Shown piece by piece: positions 40,101 through 55,100 of a DNA stretch of 64,000 nt. Each line of letters opens with the position of its first letter. Within the stretch, counting starts at the first letter, position 1. The translations under genes were made by a program, and so were the position numbers. Origin of the DNA: Batillaria attramentaria (taxonomy: Eukaryota; Mollusca; Gastropoda; Batillariidae); contig JACVVK020000388.1 in assembly GCA_018292915.2 (NCBI GenBank), forward strand, positions 416,001-480,000, given 5' to 3'. Below the pieces are notes generated by a model. The model saw nothing but the letters and a program-made list of their open reading frames with translations. It searched no databases and was not told the origin of the DNA.

Positions 40101-43100
40101 GACGACAGAGGGTTATTACATAGACTCCCATTGTTACACAAGGGAGCCAAAAATGCCCTTCAATTCTGTGTTAGTATTTTAGCAAAAATACACTTTATCA
40201 AAACATCAGTATTAAAAGCAAAGAAATCCCACACTTCCCCTTCACCACTGTGTGTCTATACCTCTGTTGCCTCTACGGCTCATGGTTGTTACCCTGCAGT
40301 ATTGGTTCGGTTTGTTGGTTTACTTTGTTTCCATTCCCATCTGCATGGCGGGCAGCTCCCACATGCCATTTTTCATACGTATGCACAGTGAATAAAGCTG
40401 CGACGGTGCCACAAACGGAAGTACTCAGAGATGCATCTAGGATTTCAAAAAAGTGGGGGGCAATCCCCCCTGCCTTCAAAAAAAGGGGGGACCTGGGAAA
40501 AACCTGTGTTTTGTTATCGCACAACGGTACCGCAACGCAGCCAACGTTTCATTAACTTATGCACATATTATTAACAGTTATTACTTTTGTATTTTGTAAT
40601 GCAAAGCTAGTCCTATCTACACACACACAAAAAAACAACAACAAACAAAACCACAAAAAACTCACCTTTTAAAAGAAGTCAATGGTTAGGTCTTGAAAAT
40701 CCTTTTTATTTTTGCTTTAAATTCTTGCCTTTAAATTCATGCCTGTCCTCGGTGATAGAGGATCACATACACAATGGAATGTTTCAAAATACAGTCAAAA
40801 ATAATGATGAGGGGGGGGGGGGGGGCTTGAAAATTATTGCATTTTTGCCTCCCAGTCCTACAGTTACACAACTTTTTTTTTCGATAGTTGGTGCAGCCAG
40901 GCTCCGTGAAGGAATTCTTTTTCTTGTGCTTCATGCACAAAGTGCACCGCATTCAATCTTCTTCCTTCTTCAACCACGGCCATTTTTTGGCCCACTCCGG
41001 CTGATACCTTGAAGTTTTTTCGGTGCCGCTGGTTTCTAACTCCGTTTCGAAGAACCGAATCGCTGTCAGCATCATCAGCATGCTCGGTACTGGTAGAAGT
41101 CGCGGCCGGTGGATCGACTTTCTAGTTTTTGCGATTCGTCATCTTTTTCTGCATCGGACTTGGTACTCGTACTAGTGGTGGGCTTAGTCGGGCCGGGCTG
41201 ATCTACTTTCTGCTTTTTGAAAGGAAAATGAAACAGTGTACTTGTTTGTAGGCTTACTTCTTTGCTGTCATTTCTACATTTAGCAGCCTTCGACATCTTG
41301 AACGAAAAGCAGATGACAATTCTACTTCCACTCCACGGAAAACCTAATGTGGTTGGTCGGTTTAGCTTCACTTTCGTCAAAGAAAAAAATTCATTGGTCA
41401 AAAACGTTGATCGGAAAATCTTTCGCGTAGGAGACAGAAAAAATTATCGGCAACTGGAAAGGGGCCCTGCGTGGGGTACTCTTGTATTGAAAAATTCTGT
41501 CGCGCTCTACTAACGTCGTAACGCTCGATCACTTTATTTTTTGCGCGCGGGCTCGCGCACCACGTATCAATTTTTGCGCGATTTCCGAAAAACATGTGCA
41601 AAGCCCGCAATCGCACGTCCTAGATGCATCTCTGAGTACTGTAACGTCAAGTCACGATTTTCAATGTGAATCTTTTTTGCCTATTTTTGGGCTCTGGATG
41701 TACTGATCCCGCCGAGACCAATACTCATCAGGTTGTGCCAAGATATGTTCGGCAGGACCATTTTTGTACGCAAATGTGTTTTGAATCATGCTTGTTTTTT
41801 ACTGACGCTTTAATAAAAGCTATCCTTTCCACCTTAACTTTGTCTTCACATTGGTTGTTGTAATGTAGATGCATAAAAGTTTTTATGTATAACTTGTGGA
41901 ACATAAAAATGGCAAAGTCAAGCACCTAACGATGTGTATAAAACATGACAATCACTACGTATGACAAGATGAGCTGTATCTATGTGAGGCGACTACACAT
42001 ACCAAACTAATCCACGACCACTGCAGACATTACCTGATTCCCTCTGGCAGAAAAAAGCAAAATGAATTTAAATTACACTACATTGTAAAACACAAACAGC
42101 ACTGATGTCGACTACCTTCTACAAGTCAATGCATCAGAAAAAGAAAAAACAAAAACAAAAACAGACAACACTCTCTCTCTCTAAAAAGAACTGCAACAGA
42201 TGGGTCACACAGAATGAGACATGAATGAAGCTGTATCTTGAGTAGAAGTATAAAGAATCTGCGCTAGACAATTTATCGGACGACAGCTGGTCCCTCAAAC
42301 TTGGTCAAAGAAACTTGCTGAAGGGAAAAGGTTACACTGTGAATGAGGACTGTACGTATATGTAATTCCAAATCCACCATCTATTGCCAGGTCAGTACAT
42401 CTACTGGTGCTGCACTCACACCAAGAACACGAGTCAGTATCTGTCCATTTACCTCTGAGGATTTGATGTCATCATAGACATAGGACAGTTTCACTCTGTC
42501 CGCCACTGACACGTTGTCTCCAATGTCCACGAACAGTGCTGGAGACAGACAATGATGAAATGATAATGATAAAATTAGACACTGATTATGCTGTGCAAAC
42601 AAATGTATATGTACTGATGGAGACTAGGACAAGCTGACAATATATAGATCATGCTGGTTCTGGCAGTAATTTCATTGAATAATTATAAGGTTTAACATTT
42701 ACACCATTCAACTTATGTGGGAACCTATTCCCATGTCCAGCAGTTGTTGATATTGTGAAAATTTCCATATCTATATATTAGAGAGTGCATGCAGGAAGAT
42801 CGTTCACTTGCAAAACCACCACGAGATAACTGTAATCTCTTGCTGAATTCCCACAAATGTATATAGCAGCCCAATCCAAAAATTTACGTCAGCAGTGGGA
42901 AAAGAATAAGAGGAATGGGAACTCCCTGTGGGCTGTACAGAATGTGTTAAACGCATCGGCCCCCGTAGTGTAGTGGTTAGCACTTCGGACTATGGACCGG
43001 GAGACCTGGGTTCGAATCCCAGCCGAGGCAAGTGGGATTTTTCCTACCTAGGTCAGCTCCTACCCAGAGCGGGTGTGCTATGGGCCCAGTGGGGAGGCTG

Positions 43101-43704
43101 TTGCCACACAGCCGAGATTCACCCACTTCACGGGTGCGACTTTGGGGGTGCTTACTTTGGTATGACACGTCTTATGATGTGGATGATTACACACATGACA
43201 TCCGTAGTTCCCGGGCCTGGTGAATGCCGGGATATTTATGACAGGAAGCGTGGAATGCGGCCCTGTCCCGCAGTCCCAAACCACACGGACCTCCATAGCA
43301 TCATCTTACCATAATCCTCATCTCCATCATCATGCATAATAAAACTGCCCCAACTTCCGAGCCCTCCGTGGATTCCACCCATTACCAGGGAGGAACACCA
43401 CTGGAGCTGGCAAAGAGTGGTGGCAGCAACAACAAAAAAAGTGTTAAATGCTTTACATCTGTCATCAAGAAACTACTCACTGATGATGAGTTCACAGTAT
43501 TTTGCGCGAAGTCTCTCAGGCAAGGTGGTGTCACAGAGACATGTGAAGGCTTCAGTCCAGGTCAGGTAGTTCAGCTCCTTTGTGATCACATCGATGGCAA
43601 ACCCATTCTGACCCTACAACACATACACAAATATAATACAGAAACTAGGTTCTACAGTGCATAGGTATTCTACAGGTGTCCATCTGGACAGGTTTTACTG
43701 CATA

Positions 43705-43778
<74 letters not shown>

Positions 43779-46700
43779 TGTGTGTGTGCACGTATGTTCC
43801 GGAATGAATAGATAGTTACATGTCTTTGAATATTAGAGTGGGGCTTGTGAATCTGATTCCATGTGTCTGTCCAAGCCTTATACATGTATGTGTGCATCTC
43901 AAAGCTTATTTTCATCAAATAAACATCTACCAGGCCTAGCTGAATAAAATAAAATAGCTGTTAAAACTAAAGCAGTATGCTAAAATGTGAGCTCACACGG
44001 CAGAGCATCCCGAACAGTTCAAGTTGTCTCTCCAAGAACTTGTACTCATCACCATCAACAGAGGCCTGAAACACACAGAAGTTACACAAACAGTCTGTCC
44101 ACGGATCATCAGGCAACAGCTGTCTGAAAAAGGCCAAACAAGCACACAAAGAAACAAACAAATATCAAAAACCAAACAAATAAAAAAAATAACCAACCCA
44201 ACAACATCAACAACAAACAATCCAAGAGGACATACTACTAATCCCACTATCTCAAAAATGCACGTTTACACTGACTGCATGAATCTGCTTACCTAATTTT
44301 TGCATCATCTGTACGCGAGTTCTGGAAACAGAAGAATTAACACCAACTTCCAACTTGAAGCCGATCCACTGACACGTATCTTTAACTCTCAGCAGTTCTT
44401 TCCCTTGAATTTCAAACATCTGTGATCGATGCCTACAAGAGCTGACTGTGATAAAATAATTCCCTGTGAAAGTGTTTTGTTGCCTGTAGTTCATAACAAA
44501 TAATGATGTTTATGACGTACATGTGTACATGCGGAAAAAATACAAGTCTGTGACGTAGAAAATTATTTAGAAGCACCGCAAAGAGCTATACACTGCGACG
44601 ATCCCTACATTCACCATCTTGGAAATTTGGAAAGTTTGTTTACTCTTCACCGACACCCGTTTTGCGCCCACTATGAGACTCAGATAGTGACATGTGACAC
44701 ATACTTGAGTTTTCAGGAAAAAAAGGAACTGTCTCCTGGATTTCCATTCTAGTGGCTGATGTGCACAAATTTGCTCTCACCTGTTCATATTTGTTCTCTT
44801 ACTTACTTACTTAGGCCCTTGGCTCCACGTGGAGCATAGGCCATCGACAACCCTTCGCCATCGCACTCTGTTCTGGGCTAGTCTTGCCACTCCAGTCCAG
44901 TTGGTCCCCTGCTTACATAGCTCTGCCTCAGTGTCCCGCCTCCAGCTGTTGCGAGGCCGGCCTCTCTTCCTTTTCCCCTGCGGGTTCCATGTCAGGGCTT
45001 GGCGTGTGGTGCTGGATGCTGGCTTCCTGAGGGTGTGTCCAATCCAGCCCCACTTCCTCCGCAGGATCTGCTTGGCCACTGGTTCCTGCCCCGCTCGCTC
45101 CCACAGCTCTTCATTCCGGATCTTCTCTGGCCATCGGATGTTGAAGATGCGCCTCAGACAGGTGTTGAGAAATGTCTGGATCTTCTGCTGCATCGTCTTC
45201 GTTGTCCTCCATGTTTCGCATCCGTAGAGCAGAACTGACTTCACGTTGGAGTTGAAGATGCGAAGTTTGGTTCTTATGCTGACAACTTTGGATTTCCAGA
45301 CGTTCTTCAGCATGACCATTGCTGCCCTTGCCTTGCCGATTCTGGCTGTGACGTCTCGGTCTGTGCCTCCCTGTCCATCAACCACACTCCCCAGGTAGAC
45401 AAAAGACTCCACCTCCCTGATGGGCTCTCCACCGACTGTGACTGGTGTGTTGGCAGTGGTGTTGATCTTCATCAGCTCGGTTTTCTTCCTGTTGATCTTG
45501 AGCCCTGTTCCGGCTGATGTGGCTTCCAGGCACGTAGTCTTGTCCTGCATCTGGCTGTGGCTGTGAGACAGGAGCGCCAGGTCGTCCGCGAAGTCGAGGT
45601 CATCCAGCTGCGTCCAGAGTGTCCACTGTATCCCGTTTTTCCTGCCTGCTGTAGTGGTCTTCATGATCCAGTCGATGACCAGGAGGAAGAGAAACGGGGA
45701 CAACAGGCATCCCTGGCGGACTCCGGTCTTCACCTCGAAGCTTTCTGACAACTGGCCGGCATGGGCAATCCTGCAGCTCATGTCTTGGTAGGTGCACTGG
45801 ATCAGGGAGATGATCTTCCCGGGAACTCCATAGTGCCTTAGCAGCTTCCACAGTGCCTCTCTGTCTACACTGTCGAAGGCCTTCTCATAGTCTATGAAGT
45901 TGATGTAGAGGGGGGAGTTCCACTCCAGTGACTGCTCAACAATGATGCGTAGGCTGGCAATCTGGTCAGCGCAGGACCTGTTCCTGCGAAAGCCTGCCTG
46001 CTGGTCTCGGAGCATGGGGTCGACTGCCTCTCTCATCCTCTCCAGTAGAATTCTGTTGAGAACCTTGCCTGGCACTGACAGGAGCATGATCCCTCTGTAG
46101 TTGCTGCAGTCCCTGAGGTCCCCTTTCTTTGGCAGCTTGATGACGATCCCTTCTTTCCACTGGGCTGGCACCTCTTCCTTCTCCCAGATCTTGCTGAACA
46201 GGCTGTGCAGCATGTTGACGGCTGTCTCTGTGTCTGCTTTAATGGCTTCTGCTGGTATCTCGTCCGGCCCTGCAGCTTTCCCATTTCTCAGTGTCATGAT
46301 GGCTTTCCTGATCTCCGCCTTAGAGGGCTTGTCGCAGTTGATGGGTAGTTCTGTCTCAGCTGGTGGGATGTCTGGTGGTGTTTCAGGGGTGGGGCGATTT
46401 AACAGCTCCCTGAAGTGTTCTGCCCATCGCTTCAGCTGTTCCTCAGTTGTTGTCAGTGGGTGCCCGTTCTTGTCCTTCACAGGTTTGTCTGTCTGCTGAA
46501 ATTTGCCCACAAGCTTCTTGGTCACCTGGTACAGGTCTTTTAGATTCCCTTGTCGGGCTGCTTCCTCTGCTTGACTGGCCAGGTTGTCGATGTAGTCCCT
46601 CTTGTCCTTCCTGGTGCTCCTCTTCACTTCTCTGTCAGCTGCTGTGTATTCCTCTTGTGCCTTTGCCTTAGCTCTTCTTGTTCGGCTCGTGTTCAGTGCA

Positions 46701-49130
46701 GTTTTCTTCTCTTTCCTAACTTCCAGCTTCTGGATGGTATCAGCAGAGATCCATTCCTTATGTTGGGTCTTTCTCTTGCCAAGGACCTCTTCGCATGTGT
46801 CGTGCCAGAGTTTCTTGCTGTGTTCCCACTGTGTCTCGATGTCCATTTCACTGTCTTCTATCAGGTTTTGCAGTGGCTGGAACCTGTTGGAAAGGCTGAT
46901 CCGGAATGCTGCTTGTGTGTCTGTGTTCCTGAGAAGTCCAACGTTGTACCTGGTCCGTGTGCTGTTGGCGTTGGTGTGCCTCTTAAGCCGAAGTCTCAAT
47001 GTTGTTGCAAGAAGGTGGTGGTCTGATGATACATCGGCACCCCTCATCACGCGCACATCCCGCCACGATCTCCTGAACTTCCGGCTGATGCAGATGTGAT
47101 CAATCTGGTTCTCCGTGACATGGTCCGGCGATCTCCATGTGGCCTTGTGGATGCGCTTGTGTGGGAAGATGCTGCCTCCTATCACTAGCTGGTTCAGGGC
47201 ACAAAGGTCTGCAAAGCGCTCGCCATTTTCGTTCATCTGTCCCAGTCCGTGTGTTCCCATGGTGTCCTCATAGCCTGTGTTGTTTGATCCAGTCTTGGCG
47301 TTGAAGTCTCCCATCAGTATGGTCATGTCCTTGGCTCCTCCTCTATCTATCACTGTCTGCAGTTGTTGGTAGAAGTCATCTTTTTTCTCCTCTTCCGCAT
47401 CATTGGTGGGAGCGTAGCACTGGATGATGTTCAGCTTGATGTCTTTTTTCTTGGTGATGAATTTGGCTGTGATGATGCAGGAGTTGACAGGTTCCCAGCC
47501 AATGAGTGCCCGCTGTGCCTCCGGTGCCAGCATCAGGGCCACGCCCTCAGTGTGGGGGGCTCCATCCTCTGTGTGTCCAGAGTACAGCAATTGCTCTCCC
47601 GATGAAAATCTCAGCTGTCCTGTCTGTAGCCACCTTGTCTCACTCAGTCCCAGTACTCCTATCTTGTAGTTCTTCATCTCTCTTGCTACTTGTATGGTCC
47701 TTCCTACTTCATACATTGTCCTGATGTTCCATGTGGCTACTCTCGTTGTTGTCCTGGGTGTTAGAAGGGGGGTCGGCCTTGCAGCTTCCTTTCGGCTTTC
47801 ACTGCAATGCGTCATAGGTCTCCGGGATGGAGACCCTTCCTCGCCCAGGTGAATGTCTCGGTTTGTTGCTGTCGATGCTTCAGTAACTTAGTGTTTTTTA
47901 CAGGTAGGGCTGTTAACCCTACGCAAACCCGTTTAGCCTCTTGGAGAGGTGGTCCACATTCGTCTGACCTCTACCCTTCGACCTGTCCAGCTTGGGTGAC
48001 CCTGCCAGGAGCATGTGCTCCTGCTGGCATAGTTCTCTGGGTCATTGAGGTACACAAGCCACTACCCCACGACAAGGGGTGGACCATGTAGGGCATATTT
48101 GTTCTCACCTGTTCATAAATACAGTGCGTTTTGTCAGTGACAGCTGAGCCTGAAGTAAACACAGGTCAATTGCCTCAAACTTTCATTACATACGTTTGGT
48201 GAAAATTTGTTTTATGAGGGTTTTAGTATGAATTCATGCAAGTGATCCTGTTTTGGGCATTGATGACAGGTGTTAATTACTCTGTTGTAACACCTATAAA
48301 TGTTTATAAATGGGCCTAAGTTTGGATATGTGCTGCAAAACAGCTTGCATTTTATAGAAAAGTACAGTTTAGCATGAACAACTTTATATCATGGAATTTT
48401 TGTTCTCTGAGTTTTCGCATTTTTTGTGTTGTGTCTGGAAAATCTATTTTTAGCAACAAAGTCAAAGGTCGCCATGCTTACCTCAAGCATAAATATGCCA
48501 AACCTTAAGTATCATATAAAGAGCAATCATTTCTGAGCTGATTGATATGCAACATGACTGGATTTAAAGAATACAATGCATAAAGGTGACTTCAAGAAAA
48601 AATCCGAAAAACAATAAAACTTACGCTGGAGGCAAGAACTGTAGAGAGTTAACGCACAATTATCCACAGGGAGTTCAACTGATTCACATATTATGTGCAC
48701 TCACGCTTGCAGCAAAGTTCTTGAGCTCCGTCCATGTGTTTCCACTGTTGACGGACACATATACCACCCCCTTTGTCTTGCCGATCTTGTCACCCAGGTC
48801 TGTCAGGTACACACAGTCCTGTACAAAGACAAAAAGACTCACACTCTGATCAGGACTGCATTTTCTTTTCATGGATGTCTTCACCTATCCAACAGTAAGC
48901 AAGATACATTGCACTTTAATCCAGGATATATTCTGGAAAGTAATTGTTCTTTTTTCTAGGATGGGGCAGATTTCACTGCGCGCAGCAGCAAGTTTCAGTG
49001 ATACAAAACAAGACTTTGATGTTTCTCCAGACAATAATACTTTCACGTAGACAGTGACGTAACGATATCTGCCTCATAGACACTTTACGTGCACACTATG
49101 CTGCTGCGTTCTTTTTTGGCGGGAGTTGTG

Positions 49131-49174
<44 letters not shown>

Positions 49175-52100
49175 TGTAATTGTGGCTATGCCCTAAACCA
49201 CCTCGTCGAAGAGCTTTTTCCTTTGAAATGAAATGGGAATTCACCTGCTCCAGAAGTAGGTTTCACGATTTTTCTCTTGCTGCATTTTTAGAAGAGTTAT
49301 CGCCCATTTAAAGAAATCAGTCATGTAATGTATTTTTACGAAAAAATTGTTCAAATGCCTTCATTTTCTAGATTTTGGAAGTTCATCCAGTTATACTGAA
49401 TAGGTTCATAGCACAGCTCTGTAGCTCTGACAGACTTTGTGCAAAAAATATTTCTGAGGTAGGTAACCCACCGGTAACAATAAACAGACAAAATAACTCA
49501 AATTTGGAGAAACAACTTTATGGGTCTTTCAAAACATTATAAAACAGCACAGAGGACAAGCGAGGGCAGTAGCTCATCAAGTTTAGAATAATAAATGCTG
49601 AAAGGTTTAGAAAAGTATGACAGAGTGGAGACAGCGATAAATGTTATGTATGTGGCAGCCTACAAAAATAATTTTAAAAACAGTGAAAAAAAAACTCTGG
49701 GCAAAAAAACAAATCTTGCTCGACTTTGAAGTGGCTTGTCTCAATTCTTTCTGCAATGCTGCCAAAGAATTCTCACCTTCTGCGGCAAGACGAAACCTGC
49801 TAATCAGATGTGCACTTTTCATCCAGTAACTTACAAAAAATAATCTAACTGATTCTGTCCCAGGTACCGACATGTCGGTACCGGCGGGACTGTGGCTGGC
49901 GCCCAGGTACCAACAAACGATTTCTTCTCATTTGGTCTGTTATCATTAAACTGTTGCATTCTCACTAGTCTGTTAGCCTTTGCTGGGAACTTTAGCTTGT
50001 TTACACTTCCGCCGATAGCGTGGCCTGCCGTTTCAAAGTTTTCTTTGTCATTTGGAAGTTTTGAAGCAGCTTTTTAGATGGACAGAAGTATGTTGTGCAG
50101 AGTGTGTGGAGGCTGCTGTTCTGTTCTTTTATAAATGTTTGTGTTTGTTTTATGGACTTTACTGGCTTGAAATGTTTGCTGCCATGAATGTTGGTACATT
50201 AATTTTCTCTTCGTTTTTTCCTGCATGGTTTGTGTTTTGAATGCAAGTGTGTTTTGTGTTGTGTGTGTGCAAAAATTCATTTTAAAAAAAACCAAAACTG
50301 CTAAAAAAACAAAAACACACTCAACATAAAATTAAAAGCAGAGTAAAGAATAATCATTTTTCTGAAATAATGTTTCAGAAAAATGATTTTTCTTTTACTG
50401 TTTAAAATATTTGAATATCATGAGCATAGTTTGATAAATGTAGGAACCATAGAGCTTTTTCTAAAGTGACTTTCGTCACTGTACTGCTGCGCTCTGCAGG
50501 CCTGGGCAGTCAGTGCAGCAGGCTGCCTGGGACTCTGGGACAGAATCAGTTAAAAGTCATCCAATAATTAGACTTAGGAAAAAAAACAAAGTGTAACACA
50601 GCACTAACATACACAACTGACACAAACCTTGTTTTCTCCCTTGAGCCAGACTTGGGTGATGTAGCGCTGGTTGTCCGCGATGGACACTCCGTCACACAAA
50701 CAGAGCACACTGAGGAGTTCCAGGTATCTGTAGTTCTACACATACAAACCACAAGCTAACCTTGACCAACTATGCACATCATCCACCGTGACACAGCCTT
50801 TAGCTTTGACCCTTTCACCAGCACTCACTTTTGTTGTTGGGCGCAGGGGGGAGGGGGGGGGTCATCACAAACAGGCACAAAAACAACAGATGGAGATTAC
50901 ACAGATAATCCAGTTTCTATTTTGATAAAGTGCATGGTATTCCATGATGACAGTTCCTGCCTGTTGTGTTTAGAAAAATGAAGCACAGACAGGAAGAAAT
51001 AATGCAGAAAAAAACAAGAAGAAGAAATAAAATCTGAGCACACTAACCTTCTCCCGTTGCAGAAGCTCAACAAACTTGTTGATGTGATTGTGGGAAATGC
51101 GGTCCACAATCTTGCGGTTGTCTCGAATCAATTCCATCACCATGTGAGCTGCACTCAGACCAATCCTGCCCTGCATAGTCAAACACATACCGGCAATCTT
51201 GAAATTCAGCCTAAACACCTAGTTAGGTGGCATTATTACAGATCAATGTACAGTCAGTCAGATCAAAGCATCTGACAGCAGCACTCTGAGTTGGCGTTGA
51301 AATCAGGAATAAAGAAAGCACTGTCATGCAACAATATCAATACATGTACCATGGATTCCTACTGTCCATGTCACTCAACTTTTGGAATAGCTCAAGAGAA
51401 GCAAAGACACTATGTCCTTATGAACTATTTGCACAATAATTATTGAGTCATGCCCAAATTCCACCATGACATCTATATATATATATAGTCTTCACATGTA
51501 CAGACTCTATCAAAAGAGCTCCTTCCACCCAGATAATAAACAAACTGAAACTGAAAGCAACAGCAAATCAAGTTTGTATTGAACACAATTATCAGATGAG
51601 CAAGTTGGACACGCTTCTGGGCTAGAAGATAAGTTTCCCCATACAATCGTGTCTGTAGTAAATATGATGCCAGACGTACTGCTTTGTATTCGAACTGAGT
51701 CAGGAAGAAGTCGATGTACTTGGCAATGTACAGCTCATTCTTGCGACTGTCCCCTATGAGGTACGTGTACAGGACATTGTATGCCTCCACAAATATGTTG
51801 GTAAGATGCCTGAAAGTGAAAGGAACATTTCAGCCCTCAACACCAGCGTGGGACGATCTAAAGCCATGATAATACAACAAGCCATATGATAACCATAAGT
51901 AAACAACAAAACTACGTAAATGGTGTACGGTACACCATTGTTGAAATTTGCTAGCAACAGTCCCTCATCATGTTCACATCTGCCTCACAGCTGTACATTT
52001 AACAGTGATCAGAGATAAGCAGCTGCAAGACACACTAAACATTGACAGAAAGAGTTCATCAGTAAGCAAATTTTCCAATCAATACAGCTCAATGAACACA

Positions 52101-55100
52101 CGTTTTTACAGAACAGTAGACCACTTACACCTGGTCTGCTGATTCAAGGAAAGGCACCTTCAAAAGGCTGACCAACAGTTCCACAATCTGTGCAAAGAAA
52201 ATTATTTTAAACCAATTCTGTCCGCGGCAGTTCAACTTAATTCACACTCTTTGAAAAGACCAAGGTTGTTAGATCAAATCAGTTTCGTGAAGGAGTCAAA
52301 TTTTCACTGAGCATAATAAAAACTCACTTACATTTGTGATATTGACCAGTAGGCCTCCAAACTGACAAAAGTTATACACGTGAGATATGAGACAGATGAG
52401 ACGTGAGACAGGATTGCATGAGAAATGACTGCATGACATGAGACACAACTGTGACATACCCTCAAATTCCTCATCAGCTTCTGTCTTTTCTTGATAGGGC
52501 CATCACTGCCAAGCATGAAGTTCTTCATCTCTTTCAATGACTGAAAACAAAGAAGAAGAGGTATTTTTCACATACAATCAAGATCTAAACTCCAACCAAA
52601 TAAGTCATGCAGCCATAAGTACCTGCCCTTTCATTAGTTGCTTCTCTATGTAAAATACAAAAACTTCGTTATTTTCTCTAAGGTCATCCACAACAAAATT
52701 TCCTTGAAGCTGGGAAAGAAAATCACGCAATTAATATGACAGTACTAGAGCACACACACTGAGTACCTGTAATGTGTTAACATCAAAAAGAACTTTCCGT
52801 CTAAACTGCTTGACTAATATAATAATCATACTCACAGTAATGATGTCATGAGCCATTTTGGCATTTAGGACCACTCTGTTCTTTTTCTGAAAGAAAAACA
52901 ACATAAATCTTCCAGACAGAATTCAACCAAAGCAGAAAACTGTAGCAGTGTAGGGTGAGTGTAATCATCGTAATGTGCTTGAGTCATCAAACATTTTTTC
53001 TTTAACTCACAGAAATGCATGCCAAATCCCTAATGTACTCATCAGAAGTTGAGGACTCTTACAAAACACCATGACGGTTTACATCACATCACCAAGAACT
53101 GCACAGCGTCCTCAACATTTCGGCAATGAGTATAGTTCAAGGCCGAACCAGCATAGTACTCACATCACTGACAAGCTTCTGAATGAACGGCACCATCCCA
53201 GCCATGTAGTGATAGATTTCCACCAGTTCAGGCTCAACATGCTGCACGGTGAAGGCATCATTGTACTGCTTTTCCTGGATAGCTGCGATCTGCCACAGTA
53301 ACCAAACCTTGTCAGTTCTTGGAACAGACTAGGCTACACTAGCATACAAATCTGGTCGATACAGCAGAATCTGTTGGGCAGCCAAACTTTTTTTTTTTCC
53401 AAATGAAAATGGTCATAATTAAATGTTGGGTGGCTACTTAAAGGAATAAAGCCCTTCCTGGTGACAGAATGCAAAGAATTAGGTTCCCATCCCTAGTACA
53501 TGAACTGCATTGCAAAACTATTTAATCCCGGGATGTTTTATATTTTTTTCTGAAACTAAACTTAGAAAGAAGGATTTAGCTTTAAAAAAAAAAAAAACTC
53601 CAAGTGTAAGATTCTATTGTCAGCCCACAGGAACATTAACCACAGAAAGGTAGGGCAGCTTAGAGTGTTCTTATCATAGGCAAAAGGATCAACAGTAAAG
53701 TAAAACAAGATGGCCACCAGCCCAATATGTTGTTTCCATTCAATGACCTGCTGTAGTCACAGTCGTAGTCGTTGTGTCATGTATGCAGCCCGCGCGCACA
53801 CGCCGGAACGCAAGCTCTCTGACATCAAGCATGCTGACATAAAGAAAGTACTGAAAACCCTTATCGTGCCTCTATGCACTTGCAAAAACCCAAACACATG
53901 AGGTCGTGTGAGCTCGCCTAGCTGGTTGACGTCACAAACGTTTTGGCGTTTGCGAGGTTCTACATGGGTGAATGAATTCTTGTAATAAAGTCGTTCCCCT
54001 TTGACAGAGTTACTTCCCGCAGACCTGACTGACAGACGATTGCTTACTGGTATCGGAGAAGAGACCCTCTCTCTCTCTCGCCTTAGACGCGCGCTTGCGC
54101 GCGCACGCACGCACCCCCCCCCCCCCACACACACACACACACACATTATGCTTCTGAGTGTGAGTCAGTGGCAAAAACGAAACCCACTGAAATTCCCGCT
54201 TTCCACATGTCAAGTTGTAGAGATCGTGAAAAGATACTGCATTTCGATGCAAAATAATTTCTAGACCATCCCAGAACATGCTGGTGCAGTAACGTCAGTA
54301 GATTACGTCACCTTGGAAAGATATCGAACCTTCCAGTAAGTTGAGGAATGTTCTAGATCTGACCTGTTCAGTACGTAAGCAGCCCTGCACAGCGTTCTGG
54401 GTTCTTCTTCTTTCATGAATTTGTTCTCCGTGCATATTCTGTTCATAAAGTATTGGAGTTGTATTCTGTTGTATCCCGTGTCTTCTCTGCGATTGCACGA
54501 AGATGGCGACATAGTAGAAGTAAAATACACCACGTCTCCAAACAGAGGAATTCGGAAAGAAAGTGGCGAGACACCCCCAAGAAAAAAACAGCATCACGTC
54601 AATCAAACATGACGCACTTACTTTACGTCAGTGCGCGTGCGTCTCTTCTTCGATGTTTGTGAGGCATGTGGCTTGCAGAGGAAATGTGCTGTGAGTACAA
54701 ATTTTCGAGTCAACTGACGATAACGGCTGCAGTGAATTTTTCTAATTTTTTTGTATATTTTTTATGGCACCCCAGGCTCATTATCTATGTATAGTAGGAG
54801 CGATTTTGAGATCTAAAGTGTGTTCACCAGCACTTTCATCAGGTACGGCTTACGCCAAAAGTATAAAAGCGACAACCTCCAAAATTCACTTAGTTGAGAG
54901 TACGTATTCATGCTATCTATGTCCAAAAAATGGAGTGGTTTAGGTAAATATTACGCCTTTAAACGCCAGAAAGCCACTTTTTCTGAAAAGGGCGATAACT
55001 CGCCAATCATGTGAGCAATTGTACCTGGATCGGGCCTTCTATTCAACAATCTTGATTCATTTAGAAACCCCAAATTTGAAATCGATCGGTTCAGTATTTT

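Noticed and set aside
42957..43030. tRNA genes (also at 1180, 25060, 12089, 9379, 59907)
   Set aside because: A and B boxes are present but acceptor stems are not closed and each runs into a conserved SINE body with target duplications.
44829..47724. Plus-strand ORFs opposite the LINE
   Set aside because: Antisense shadows of the 1002-aa ORF with no independent motif.
54270..54620. Solo LTR with primer-binding-site-like TGGCGAC
   Set aside because: No matching second LTR, gag-pol or clear target duplication was found.
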